NCBI GenBank assembly: GCA_963855995.1
Contig: OY979717.1
Coordinates: 4,168,728-4,232,727 of the forward strand
Source: Muricea muricata
Lineage: Eukaryota > Cnidaria > Anthozoa > Malacalcyonacea > Plexauridae
Direction of reading: 5' to 3'
Length of the DNA: 64,000 bases
Shown here in pieces: positions 27,501-42,500 of this stretch. The notes under the pieces are model-generated. The model was not told the origin of the DNA, did no database searches, and saw only the letters and a program-made list of their open reading frames with translations. Numbering within the stretch: position 1 is the stretch's first letter; the number at the start of each line of letters is the position of its first letter. The translations under genes were made by a program, and so were the position numbers.

Positions 27501-30500
27501 GATAATCACCTGCCATCTCTCAAATATAGCCTGCTTTTGGTCATACTAAACTTAGGCATACTAAACTAATGTACATTAATTATGTACCTTGCTACTTACA
27601 CAGTGTAAAATTATCACTTGCATTGAAACTTGTAATATTTGCTGACAAGAGTATGCTAGACAGACAATCTCGCCTTTCATTTCCATTACCATCTTGTGTT
27701 AAACACAAACTCAAGTTATATTTTCTGATGATACCATTTCGAGCGCCTGGTGGTTTCCAAGATATAAGAAGATTTCGAGATGACGTAGCATCTGCAGTAA
27801 GATTCCTTGGTTTACTAGGTGCTGGAAAAGAGAGGAAAGAGGTAAACAATAAGTAGTTATGCTAATACACTACGCGCAGTCCCTCGCCTAGCGTCGGTCA
27901 CTGTGAATCGAAAGAAATATGCTCTAGTATTTGATATATTACTGACACTGGCCTTACGATACTATTAATTAGGAGCTTGCAATATGCTGTCAGAGATCAA
28001 ATGCAACTTCGTTTTTATAATGTTGGCGTCTGGAAACTAGGAATAAACTGGCAAAAAACGAAACGGGGGATTATGAGGGTATGGACAATGCAGGAAATTA
28101 ATGCAGAAATGTTAACTAATGCAGACAATTTACGAATACCGAGAAATGATGGACATGCATAGAGTCTTACATGTAAATATTCCCTTTAATCTGCAGTAAA
28201 TCATAAGAAATATGTACTTTTCAAATACTGAAGCTATATAAAATTGATTTCATTGCCAATTTTGTGGTTTCTGCTTTAAAATGTAACATTTAACCAAGGT
28301 GCATGACTGTCCAGATAGCTATAGCTTTTATGATTCGTTCCCATTAACTTGATCTGAGAAAGGTAAAGAACCATTGCCTGAATATTTGACATATTTTCCT
28401 CTTCTATTTTCTTGCTAAAGTCATTAATTTAAAACCTTCATGCATTTTCTGGTTGTAAACTGATTTCCCCCCCCCCAAGAAATATTCGTTTACTTTTCTC
28501 CTGAATTACAAATATGCGGTAGATCCGCCGATCCGGTAGATGCGGTATCTCCATCGATCATGTTTGGAAACAATTCCGGGAGCGGGGCACAACCCAAATT
28601 TATGCCTACTATACACGAAAAATCATAAACACAACACACCAGCTTCTGGGGTCGTCACATCAAAACTGTCATCCGTGCAAGTCCTTCCAATGGAATTGAT
28701 TGAGCATACGGTAAATTTGTAAGTTGTGAACGGAGTGAGGTGTGAAAATTGTACAGTTGGATGCAAAAGTATACAACTTCCGTTTTCATTTGGATTCGTT
28801 GTACAATTAAATGGCTTTTCGTTTTCTGTGATTTGAACACTGAAATTTTGAACAGGGCGATTGCCATTAAACGAGCCTTCACTCCAGCGAAGGGAGATAG
28901 ACGTGGCTGTTTTCTTAACCAAAGTGAGATTAGTAGGAGCATCAGGTGGACCTTAAAACAAAACATTAAAAAAGTTAAAACATATTACAAACAAAATAAC
29001 TCAATTCCCCTTTCGTAACTTTTTGTTTATATAGAAAAAAGTTCAAAAGAGTCAAAATGTTGATTTGTTTGCTCACAATACCGGACGAATGGTGATCAGA
29101 ACCATCACGCAAAAGGTTTTTTGGCACCCAGGGCAAACAAGCATTCATATACCGTATATAAAAATACATAACTGCATACATTGTTTATGCAAATATGTCA
29201 TGCATGTGTAAAATCGTGTTTTGTTTTGTGGGCTAGCTCTTGTTCTCATCCTCATGACAGTTTGATGAAAGTTGTTTTGATTATTTTGTACACTTTTGAC
29301 GAAATTACAAAATGAAGGAATATATATTAAAAAAGTACAATTACTAGAGCAACAAACTTTGTTAAACTATTTTAATAAAAAACCAATTTACAACCAATTA
29401 ATGAAATACTCTTTGCATTGTTTAACCCTTACGAAAAAACCCACATTTGGAAACAAAACAGCAAGACAAAATGTCGAGAGGAAATAATATATACGAGCAA
29501 ATTCAAACCAGGTATGAAAACGAGTCGCGGGAAATGAGTTTTATCACTAAGATAATGCAAATTTTGTGACGCATAAATAGCACAAACGTGTAAAGAATTT
29601 ATTAGATGAGAGGCTGTTAAAGAAACGCACGACTTGAAGTAAAGTTAAAAAACTTTTTATTAACCTCGTTTGCTCAGCCTGTACAGAGAAATATCGGACC
29701 TCGGTCTTTTTACACAGACCTCGCCCTACGGACTTGGTCTGTAAACTCGGTCCAATATTTCTATGTACCTGCAATCATTGACAAAATCCTTCGGGCAGTT
29801 TGGGTATTCTGCTATGCTCGTGCCCCATGCCCCCATTGCAATGTTGTTTTAAATTTGTTCTCAATATGCTGTTAAAGTACTTGATATCGTACACCAACAT
29901 TGGTAAGGGGGGAAGGGAAATATATACAGTAATACAGCTATTAATAATCTTTGATTGATAGTCTTAAGTTTTAGACAATTTTTTAAGAGTGCCCGAAGGT
30001 GTTTTGTCAATGATTGTACATGTACAGACCTCGCGCTCAGTTAATACGAAAATGTTAGCGTTCTATAGTTATGGGCACGCTCTGCCGGTGTTTTACTTTA
30101 TAAGTTTCTGGGTTACTATATGTAAGCCAGTTTTCTGCTAACCGCGCGCAGGAATCCTTTAGATGTATATTTATATGTTTTTTTCTACTTACTCAGTACT
30201 ATTAATTTTGATGTTTTCGAATTACTACCCAGGGTGTTGTCTGCATGACATTCATAAATTCCACTATCATCTCTTGATAAGTCTCTCAGAACCAAGGTGC
30301 TGCTATTTCCACTTATGATGATATTATACCTTTGAGAATTACTGTTTAAAGTATTGCTTGCAAATCTCCATGAAATAGTGAGACTTGGATTTCCAGAAGC
30401 CGTACAGTTAAATGTAGCCGTCTTTCGGTATTCTACCTCTTGTTCATATTTCGGTGAAATGGTAATTATAGGAGAAACTAAAAAACAAAATAGACACATT

Positions 30501-33500
30501 ATGCTAAACTTTATACATGTACAGGACTCTAACAAACGCAGTCCGCCGGTCCTGCTCGCTTGTTTGCGCTTATTACAATTATACAGACATACTAGCTATT
30601 ATTCTTCCTGTGCGTGGGAGAAAAATTCTTATTTAGAAAAATATATACACCTATATGCACCCTGTATAATGGTACAGGTATATGTAGTATTATCGTGTTT
30701 TAATATCTCATTTTTCTGCGCGTACGTTTGCTACTAAAAAACGATAGATGTACCAGAGGGGGTTAATGACGTATCGAGATAACAGCCTCGTACCGTAGAG
30801 AAGAGAGTCTGGGTGCTAGTTGTTGAGATAACTGAAAGTTTGCGTAAACTTTGCGCATTCGTTACTCTAGCGAATATTGCAAACCTTTTAATTACTGCAA
30901 ACCTTTTTTGATACACATTGTATATCACTGTAGAACTATTGCCGTTTGCAAGGAAAATTATGGCTGTACACACAGCGAAAAATTGTCTTAACTAACTGCA
31001 CAGCAGCAATTCCTCAATGACGAGTAAAATCATAAGGTAGGGTGTAGTGTATCCAATTTAGCTATATACTTTTGGTACATGGAATTTAGTATATAGTTAG
31101 ATATATAACCAGGCCTTCTAAAGCTTGGGAAGGGTAATATTTACATTCCAGCTAAAATGGCGACTGATGACCAAATGTATTATTTGAATCCATCTCAATC
31201 TGAGTTATATTTAATGTATCAAAGTATGCAATATTGGCGACAAGGATAAAAAGACCTCAAACCGCAGGTTAGTCACGACAAGATTTACTATAGCTGTGGT
31301 AAGCCTGGGTATTTTGTAAAAGATTCGAGCTGTGCTGCAAGAGGAAATGTTTGTCGAAAGTGTGGATTGAAAGATCATTTCGAAAGCCAATGCAAGACAA
31401 GACCTAAACAAGAGAAAAGGCCAATCATCAAAGTCAGCGACATCATCAACATAGGAATACTGCCAACTTTGTCAACCAGGAAGAATTAGGGTGACAGTTG
31501 GGGGATGTCAACTGAACATGATCGTTGGTTCTGGAGCGAGTGTTAATATTGTTGATAAAGAAGAAGAAGAACCGTATTCTCTGCACATCGTCACGAACGG
31601 AAAGGAAACTTTATACACATGCTTCACAAGCACCTTTGGAAATCATCAAACTAGTTGTAAAGTCTCTGTTAGTAATCATGCCACAGGTGCAGAATTCTGT
31701 GTTATTTCTGGAAAAGGAGAACCTCTTCTTGGTAAAATTGCAGCTATAATGTTTGGAGTTCTTAAGATCGGTATTGTTATGGTATCAGTCAAATTAGGAT
31801 CACAGAACAGCGGCGAAGTATTATGAAGTAAATATCCAAACGTCTTTGGCTGTGTGAGTAAATTGAAAGATCGAACACTACAACTCCACAACAACCCAGA
31901 TGTAAAGCCAACAGCTCAGCTTGCTCGAAGAGCCGGAGAGAGAAGGTCGAAGAGAAGATTAACGAGCTAGTCAGTCTATATATTATCGAGCCAGTCGAAG
32001 GCCAAACTTCGTGGGTCAACCCAGTGTTATAGTTCCAAAATCGAAAGGGAACATTAGACTTTGTATTGACATGCGCAGAGCTAACGAGGCTATCTTACGT
32101 GAAAGGCACCCTATCCCTACTATCGATGAGATTACTCAAGCAATGAATGGAAGTTGTGTATTCAGTAAGCTTGATTTAAAGCGGGGATATCACCAGTAGA
32201 GGTCACTTGCAGGATTGGAAGGACAAGTGAACATTTCGGATGATTATAATAGAGCATGGGAAGAATCAAGAGGAGTATGATTCACGGTTGGACAGTGTTA
32301 TCAAGAAATTGGGTGAAGGTGGATTAACTTTCAATGCGAAGAAGAGCCAATTCAATACGGATCGCCTTACGTTTGTCGAAATGGTTTTGTCTATGAACGG
32401 CATCAGCTGCCTGTACCGGAGAGAAAGTCGGAGCTGTAGTCGAAGCGAGAGAGCCAACGACAGCGTCAGAGGTACGTAGTGTTCTGTGACTAGTTAACTA
32501 ATTCTGGTCGATTCATCCGTGACTTGGCAACGATATCTGAACCCCTGAGACGGCTAACGAAGAAGACAGTATCTTTCAATCTTGTCTTAGACCAGGCTAC
32601 GCAAGTTGCAGTCTCTCTGAAACGGAAAGATGATATTCACAGGCGGAAAAGGAAGCTTTAGCACTGATATGGGCTTGTGAGAAACTTCATATGTATGTAT
32701 ATAGAATTTCGCTTGAATTAATCACGGACCACAAACCTTTAGAGGTAATCTATAGACCGAAGTCCAAACTTTGCGCACGTATTGAAAGATGGGTTTTACG
32801 CCTGAGCTTCGCTTCGGTAGATAATGCTGACCTCGCTCTGAATAATTCTGAGTATCCTGCTAAGCCTCATCCAATAATTCCTAAATATTAATATAATAAA
32901 TAACACCCACTGTCTTCCTTGGTACGAGCCTTCTCTGTTACATTCGAACCATTTCCAGCACCGTTGATTGCGTTCACTATGACAACGTATTCTGAATAAG
33001 GTTCTGAAATGAATAGATTAGGCATGTTATCCGTCGGAAAAACGCACCTTTTAATTAAAGTTTTCTTACCTAAATTGTCTATGGAAAAAAACACCGCATG
33101 TCCGCTATTTATAATTTCAGTCGTTGAATTACTGTCGTCAACAGAAATGTTGTTGTCATCTCTCACCATCTTCCAGATTACTCTGTAGCCAATTATAACC
33201 CCGTTAGGATCAGGCGGTGACGCCCAGGTAAGATGAAGTTGTGTCGCTGAAACTACTTTCAGGTCAACGTTGTCTGGCTCACCAGGTGCTAAGGACAAAG
33301 ACAAAAGGATGTGAATTACTTATTTTGTCAACACATTAGAAAAAAATTGCCTAAAATGTCTTTATCAGATGACTGTCTGATGATGACTTTGAAATCAATT
33401 CGAAAATGTACTGTTTCAACCTGCGTCTGGTTTTGAAACACATCTTGCTTTCTCAAAAAGTCTTTTTTTCGGAATTTGCTTTATACTAGTGCTACATTTG

Positions 33501-36500
33501 TTTGCATTGTAATTTTTCTCAGCTGGTAATATGCAACACGGAAATATACTATAAAGGCGTATCTAAATCATCCAAATGCGCTATATTGTATGGAACAGTT
33601 ACTTACATGCTACGTCTATGGAACATGAGAATTACAATATTACCACATTAATCATAAGATATCGAAACTTAAAATAATATAACAATTAAATTGTTGTTTG
33701 CTCTAAAACCCACACATCAATAATAAACGTCAATAAATTTTTTGAAAATTGTTTAAGTGCCGCTAGAAAAAAATTACAACATGCAGGAATCGCTTTTCAA
33801 AAACTATGAAGATCAGTGCAACTGCTATGTTACATGTGATAGGAAAATCGCCATAAAAAGTGTAATGATCAAAATAGATGTTAAATCTCGTCGAGGAATT
33901 CGAAAGTTAACAACATATATTCACCAGCCGCAAAGCTAGCTCAACAATTTAGTCCCTCTACGCAAATTTTAAATCACCATCATGATCATCATTCATTTGT
34001 TAAAAAACCATAGTTTTTAAGGTTTATATAATTATAAGCATGAAAATATTTGCATAACTTGAGCTAAGTTTCGGTCTATAACGTCAATGATAAACATCAC
34101 CCACCGCCTTCTTCAGTACGAGCCTTCTTTGTTACATTAGAACCATTTCCAGCACCGTTGATAGCGTTCACTGTGACAACGTATTCTGAATAAGGTTCTA
34201 AAATGAATAGATTAGGCATGTTATCCGTCGAAAAAACGCAGCTAATAAAACCAAATTAGTGTAAATAGCGCATTGTTAATTATCAATATTATTGTTGCAA
34301 TTTATACGAGGAGGATCAATTTTAACAGAGTTACTTTCTGCGTCTTCTTTTGTAAACTCTATTTAAAACATACAGGCTATTGGCAAAAATGGTTGGAGAC
34401 ACTTACCAAGTCCTGAGATATTGTATGACATTGTATTCTCGTTTACTGTCCTTGTCATCCATTTACCATGCACACTATGGTTAGTATCGTTGCGCTCAAT
34501 TCTCCAAGTGATGTAATACCCAGCAATTTTACCATTTTCATCCGACGGAGTTTTCCACAACAGACGCAGTTGAGAAAATGAGATAGAAACTAAAGAAACA
34601 TTCTTTGGTAGGCCAGGATCTAAGAGAAAAAAACACGGTTCAATCTATCAAACTATCAGCCACTCGTCTCCTGAAAAATGAAATTACTGTACTGTTCTAA
34701 TATATGTGCATATATATTGCTCTAATATATCAAACAATCATATAATACTTTTATATAGAGATAAATTATAGGAAATATCGAGTTTAAAACCACATAGAAC
34801 AATAGATGTCCACAAACAACATGACATAGTGAAGACATTTAAAGGGTATTGGTAACAAAAAATATTCTTTGCTCATTGAAAACAGCTTTTGAAATAATCA
34901 ACAAAGCTTGCTTGATTCTTGAGATATTTGACTCAAACATGTCATCAGTCCCCAATCTTGGATAAATTTTTAAGCTCATTATATGACGCCACAAATGAGA
35001 TAGGCCATGAAAAATTACTCGTAAGAAAGTAATTACGCTCAATTTTTGGCCCCCGTACCATTATTCACCCGTGCTTGGAGTGCCTATAATAGATATTACT
35101 AGAAACGTGACTGACTCATATCCCCATTGTAACAAAGAAATGCCAATCGTAATATTTTTTCACTATAGTGTATACGATAGCGGCTTTAAAAAATCGGAGC
35201 CGTACGTTGCATGCTGGTCCGCTCTACCTGCACCGCATAGTTTCACACAGAAAAAAAAGAGAAATCAAATGACAACTTAAATCTGAACATAGAACATCCC
35301 CATACAGTACGACTGTTTGTACTGCATAGTCATGCGACTATATTTGTGACTTTTTTTATTCAGTGAATATCCGCCAACATCCTCTGGGGAAAAATTGCAC
35401 TAGAAATCAGAGCAACAGCCTGAAACCACTTATACGAGGTTTGTTTATTTGCGCAATAGTCAGTAGCAATAGCAGAATTTGCGCAAGTATTTTTAAAGCC
35501 TTGTCCTTACTGGCGACATAATCACAAGCTAAAACAGAAGACAAAACAAAGAAAAGCAATGTGTGTGAAAAATGCATCGACATAAGCATATATAAGCATT
35601 AAGACTATGAGCACAAGCTATGATAGAAGAAAAGCAAATTCAAAAGAGAATTTTTGTATCCGTTGTTACTTTGCTCATGCTTATGTCGCATGTTAGGACC
35701 AGGCTTAAAAGGTAAAGCGATAACTACTGTGGAAATTATAAACCAATGTTTGTATCTATCTATAAGTATGTTTACATGGGTTCTAATTTCGTAGTTTCCC
35801 TCATCCCGCATGTTTACGTGTACGCGTATAAATGGCTAATAAATGGCTTGAACATCAACTATCGGCAAATTTCGCCGGACCTTTACAAGCGGCATGCTTC
35901 TTTTTTGCATAGTATTTGTTATGTTTTCTGGACTGGATTGTGGATTTTTTATAATAGCGGAATTCACATTTTGCACGATATATTTCTACAGTTTTAAAGT
36001 GAGAAGGGTTAAAAATTTAACAGTGTATTGATACTCGATCATGTATTCAATGTAAACAAAGATCGCAAATGTCGACTGTTTATTTCATAAAAATTCCTTT
36101 TTCTTGATCTTAATGAGATTACATGTATGCACATGTGACCTAAATACCGCATCGTGATTTGTTTATGACCTTATTAATTATTCATTAATTTTAGAAAAAG
36201 GCATTTGAATTCTCCTCTGCATGGAAAGGTTTATTTGTGTTAATGGGACCGATTGCATTATGGACAGAATTTTGAAAAAAGTTGAAGTGGGAAAATTCAT
36301 TACCACAGCATTGAAGAGCATCCTAAAATTAGTAAAATAGCAAAGTTTGGTCGCGAAATGTTGTAAAATGAGGAAAATATAGCCCTGCAAAGTTTGCGAA
36401 TTTTGTATACTTTTGTATTACACACTGAAAATTGGTACCGTTTTCTCGATGTTGGTATCAATTTTTCCGCGCGTAATACAAAAATATACAAAATTTGCAA

Positions 36501-39500
36501 TCTTCACAGGCTTACATTTTCCACATTTTACAACGTTTCGCAACCAAACTTTGCAATTTTACTAATTTTAGGATTCTCTATAATGCTGTGGCGAAAAATT
36601 TTCCTATTTCAACTTTTTTTCAAAATTTTGCCCATAATGCAATCGGTCCATTAAGTTTGGTTCTGAGATTTACCGTAAATAAAAGACTCTGCCGTTAGTC
36701 TGCTTCTGTAGACTGTAAAACCTTAATATTTTATGCCTATGATGACAACCTCGTACTCAGGGTACGTGATATGGTGAAGTTTCAATAACCAGGAGCCTGG
36801 TTTTACTCTGTGGGGTTTTGTCAATGATCGGGTATTTCTTAATGGAATTGAATTGAATTGAATTTAATATTTTTAACAGGGATGGCCTGTACAGCAAAAA
36901 CGCTGGTTTAAAAAGAGCTCTGAAATAAACGAAAACGATACTACATCAAAACACTAGATAGCACAAATTGAATAAATAAGTTAGAAGTCAATGTCCTTTT
37001 AAGTCATTTTTAAGACGTCTCCCAAAAATTAGAGTTTTTGAGAGTGTATTCCATGTTCTTACACCATTAGTAGTTCTCTGGCTCTTGTTTCATACGTACA
37101 GAATTCACCTGCACGATGGAAGTCGTCTAGTAAGTACTCAGGTGCCATATTATTTAGGCACTTATGTACCAATAGACATATATGGTAAACTCGCCGCAAT
37201 CCTAATGATGGCCAACTGAAAATGTGAATCAGGTCAGTTTGGTTTACTCTGTGATCTTCAATAATCCCCGCCGATCTTCTTTGAAGTTTTTCCAAATACT
37301 CTTGATTTGTCTTGCCACCAACGTCTCATACAACACAACAATAGTCAAATAATGGCAGTATCATCACTTTATACAATATAACGCACATTTGTTTTGGTAA
37401 AATCGTACGTGCCTTACGGCGCAATTCCAATCTAGATGATATTTTTTGGCAGTATAATCAATGTGGTCGTTCCAAGTAATTGATGCATCTAACATTACAC
37501 CAAGATATTTAAATACATACTCTCGAGAGAGTAATCTGTTGATTATCAGCGTCCATTACTTTAACAGTAAAGTTTGTGACTTTACGCAATCGCTGATGGG
37601 CTCCAACCAACATCACTTTCGTCGTTTCAAAATTTAAAAATCATAATCCGTTCCATATCCTCAGATAAGTTAGATTCGATCACATTTACAGTGGGACTGC
37701 TCACATGAAGTAACGTCATCAGCATATAACTGAACAGGACAATACTTTACTACGGAGGATATATCATTAATGTAGATTATGAATAGTAGTGGACCCAACA
37801 TTGATCCTTGTGGGACCCCATACTGGATTGATGCACGGCGCGTTCCAAGATTTTGAAAAAATTGCTAATACCGATATAGGTCTGTAATTTGAAGGATCAG
37901 TTTTAGACCCAACAGTGCTAACAGTAGTTGGTGCAACAGTAGCGTGCTTCCATTCACCAGGGATAACTGTATATCGAGATGAATATACAGTATGTGATAT
38001 GTATGAATGATCCACATGACATTTATCTCACTTGTGCGTTTTATAACGCACATGCTTTCGCCTTCGCTATAGTCATTATTATACACATTATAGTACGAAA
38101 GTAAACAAAGTGGGTTAAACTCATTGAAATCTTTAGCTAATCACATTTCCCGACTTTTTTAGGCACCCTTTTTTATAAATAAAAGGAAATTATAGATAGC
38201 ATTACACAGTCCATAACTACTTACTATCTTCCATTGTTCGAGCTTTTTCACTTAATGTCGCCAAATCACCAAACTTGACTGTAACTGCTCCAACTGTAAT
38301 GTTGTAGGCACAGTAGGCACCTAATCAAAGAAATGAACACTTTTTAATGAATGAACTGAATAAATTATATAATAATAAGAACAAATGCAGATGACTGCAT
38401 ATTCATTTGACGTGTTCACTTAAATCTGGACGAATTTCGTTGTTGGCCAACAAAAGTTTCTTTTAACTAGCAAATCAGAGTAAGTATTTACTAACATCTA
38501 TTGCCTAAACATATTCTTTTTAAATATAGGTTGTTAAACAAAGACATCTTTTTTTTGCGGGGGGAGGGGGGTGCAGTATCTAGGACAGGATATGAGATTA
38601 TTTGAATTAGGTAAAATACAAGACGTACGTAATTAGTCGAATGCTGGTTATAATTGAACCATAAAACAACAATATATTTCGTTCCTTGATTAGAAATTTT
38701 AATGACCCTTTTTCAACAAATGTGTTTCAACCAGAATTCCGCAGTTTTTTGCGCGTAGGCTGGACTTTTGGTATTTACTGAATCCATTATGTGTTCAGCT
38801 GCTTCAAAAGATGTTGTTCCTTTTTTCTATATTTTTTGTCGTGATGGACTTATTTAGCAACAAATATTCTTGCTCACCAGGGCTCACAATAGCGAAAAAA
38901 TATGACCTTCCAAACCAATTTTTTTTTCGCAGGTCAAATACCATTTAGCCTGTCATTTCAATTTTTTAACTGCAAAAAATTGTGAGGCCTCGTATGTTGT
39001 AGAAATGAATGTTTCTATAGACATTTATATTCATTTTTTGTCCTATGCTAAACTGGTATATTAAACGTGACTGTACTAATCTTGGATTTAAGTCCTTATC
39101 CCATATGTGTCATGAAAGCGGGCTTCTGATTGGTTCTCAGCAGGTAAGTTTTTTTCGAACTTACCTGCTTTTTCCGAACTTACCCGCTTTTCTCTTTATC
39201 GATAAAACCGGCTTTCTGATTCGTTACAAAAACCCGAACTTACCTGCTTGCTGCTTACGCTGCCGTCCGCCTCAAACTGCTCAACAACAATGGCGAACAA
39301 AATTTAGCTGATGATTAAACCTACACTTTAAAGAACATTTTTGGGCTAAAGACGTCACAGAAACCAAGCAAAAAGAAACGGAAAATTGTAAACTAAAGAC
39401 AATAGAGACCCTGATAAAGAAATATTAAGAGACCAATAAGTTTAAGAAGAGAAAATGTTGACAAAATACATCGGCGACTCGGCGAGAATCGGAAAACAAC

Positions 39501-42500
39501 ACAAGAAGATAAGTCTAGTATGGGATAAAAACCCAACTTACTTGCAGGTTCGGTTGGTTCGGGATTAACGCACCTCGGGGTCTGACAGCTGTCCGAACCT
39601 ACCTCGCTTCGCTCGGTAGGTTCGAACAGCTGTCAGACCCCTCGGTGCGTTAATCCCGAACCAACCTCCCTGCAAGTAAGTTTGTTATAAAACATACTAG
39701 CATATTTAGACAGTAAAACGATCTAGATTTCTACTGAGCATTTCAGATATGAGCTAGAAATCCAACATTTCTCCGTGATCACTGTTTCTCACGAGTTACA
39801 GTATGGTAATCAAATGAAATAAACTGACGCTTACCATTTTTTTCCAAATAATTGGCAGTTCAGTTTTATAATCGCCTACCATCTCTCAAATACAGCCTGC
39901 TTTTGGTCATACTAAACTTAGGCATACTAAACGAATGGGATGTACATTAATTATGTACCTTGCTACTTACACAGTATAAAATTATCACTTGCATTGAAAC
40001 TTGTGGTGTTTGCCGACAAGAGTATGCTAGGCAGACAATCTTGCCTTTCCTTTCCATCACCATCTTGTGTTAAACACAAACTCAAGTTATATTTTCTGAT
40101 GATACCATTTCGAGCGCCTGGTGGTTTCCAAGATATAAGAAGATTTCGAGATGACGTAGCCACTGCAGTAAGATTCCTTGGTTTAGTAGGTGCTGGAAAA
40201 AAGAAAGAGTTAAACAACAAGTAGTGATGGTAATACACTATGTGCAGTCGCTGGTCTAGCGTCCGTCACTGCGAATCGAAAGAGATATGCTATGGTATTT
40301 GACATATTGCAGACCCTGGCCTTTGTATACTATAAATTAGGAGCTTGCAATATGCTGTTAGAGATCAAATGCAACTTCGTTGTTATAAGGTTGGCGTCTG
40401 GAAACTAGGAATAAACTGGCAAAAAACGAAACGGGGAGATTATTATAAGGTATGGACAATGTAGGAAATTAATGCAGAAATGTTAATTAATGCAGAAAAT
40501 TTACGAATACCGAGAAATGATGGACATGCATGCAGTCTTACATGTAAATATTCCCTTTAATCTGCTCTAAATCATAAGAAATATGTACTTGTCAAATATT
40601 GAAGCTATATAAAATTGATTTCATTGCCAATTTTGTTGTTTTCTGGTTTGAAGTGTAACATTTTATTATCCAGATAGCTCTGGATACTTCGTTTCCATTA
40701 ACTTGATCTGAGGAACGTAAAGAACCATTGCCTAAATATTTGACATAATTTCCTCTTCTATTTTCTTGCTAAAGTCATTAATTTAAAACCTTTATGCATT
40801 TTCTGGTCGTTGAATGGTTTTTTGTTTAATGAACTATTTGTTTTTAACTTCTGAATTACAAATATACGGTAGATCCGCCGATCCGGTAGAGGCGGTATCT
40901 CCATCGATCATGTTTGGAAACAATTCCGGGAGCGGGGCACAACCCAAATCTATGACTACCATACACGAAAAATCATAAACGCAACACACCAGCTTCTGAG
41001 GTCATCACATCAAAACTGTCATCCGTGCAAGTCCTTCCAATGGAATTGATTGAGCATACAGTAAATTTGTAAGTTGTGAACGGAGTGAGGTGCGAGAAGG
41101 TTGCAGTTGGATGCATAAGTATACAATTTCCGTTTTCATTTGGATTCGTTGAACAATTAAATGGCTTTTCGTTTTCTGTGACTTGAACACTGAAATTTTG
41201 AACAGGGCGGTTGCCATCAAACGAGCCTTTACTCCAGCGAAGGGAGATAAATATCGCTGTTTTCTTAACCAAATTGAGATTAGTAGGAGCATCAGGTGGA
41301 CCTTAAAACAAAAAACATAAAAAAAGTTAAAACATATTACAAACAAAATAACTCAATTCCCCTTTCGTAACTTTTTGTTTATATAGAAAAAAGTTCAAAA
41401 GAGTCAAAATGTTTATTTGTTTGCTTACAATACCGGACGAATGGTGATGAGAACCATCACGCAAAAGGTTTTTTTGGCATCCAGGGCAAACAAACGTTCA
41501 TATACCGTATATAAAAATACATAACTGCATACATTGTCTATGCAAATATGTCATGCATGTGTAAAATCGTGTTTTGTTTTGTGGGCTAGCTCTTGTTCTC
41601 ATCCTCATGACAGTTTGATGAAAGTTGTTTTGATTATTTTGCACACTTTTGACGAAATTACAAAATGAAGGAATATATATTAAAAAAGTACAATTACTAG
41701 AGCAACAAACTTTGTTAAACTATTTTAATAAAAAACCAATTTACAACCAATTAATGAAATACTCTTTGCATTGTTTAAACCTTACGAAAAAACCCCCATT
41801 TGGAAACAAAACAGCAAGACAAAATGTCGAGAGGAAATATATACGAGCAAATTCAAACCAGGTATGAAAACGAGTCGGGGGAAATGAGTTTTATCACTAA
41901 GATAATGCAAATTTTGTGACGCATAAATAGCCAAACGTATAAAGAATTTATTTGATGAGAGGCTGTCGCTCTGAGAAACGCATGACTTCAAGTCCCAATG
42001 CCTTATAATAAACTTTTTATTAACCTCGTTTGCTCAGCCTGTACAGAGAAATATCGGACCTCCGTCGCTTTACACAGACCTCGTCCTACGGGCTTGGTCT
42101 GTAAACTCGGTCCAATATTTCTATGTACCTGCATGTTCAGACCTCGTGCTCTGTTAATACGAAAATGTTAGCGTTCTATAGTTATGGGCACGCTCCACCG
42201 GTGTTTTACTTTATAAGTTTCTGGGTTACTATATGTAAGCCGGTTTTCTGCTAACCACGCGCAGGAATCCTCTAGATGTATATTTATCTAATTTTTTTCT
42301 ACTTACTCAGTAGCATTAATTTTGATGTATTTGAGTTACTCCCCACGGTGTTGTTTGCATGACATTCATAAATTCCACTATCATTTCTTGATAAATCTCT
42401 CACAACCAAGGTGCTGCTATTTCCAATTATGATGATACTGTATTTTTGCGAAGTACTGTTTAAAGTATTGTTTTTAAATCTCCATGAAATTTTGGGACTT

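Larger units (their letters stand above)
22130..30970. repeat. Copy 1 of a roughly 9-kb intragenic tandem duplication
   Basis: Exons and introns from about 22.13 to 30.97 kb are collinear with about 34.10-43.06 kb. Both carry FnIII exon pair, short FnIII exon, FnIII exon, single-exon FnIII and Ig exon. Long intron stretches, e.g. 28955-29560 against 41305-41920, are almost identical. Copy 1 has its own insertions at about 23.06-24.06, 25.32-25.95 and 29.77-30.01 kb. Confidence 0.92.

Noticed and set aside
31200..32875. Domesticated Gypsy protein
   Set aside because: Key residues are lost, and there is an internal deletion, a frameshift and several stops.
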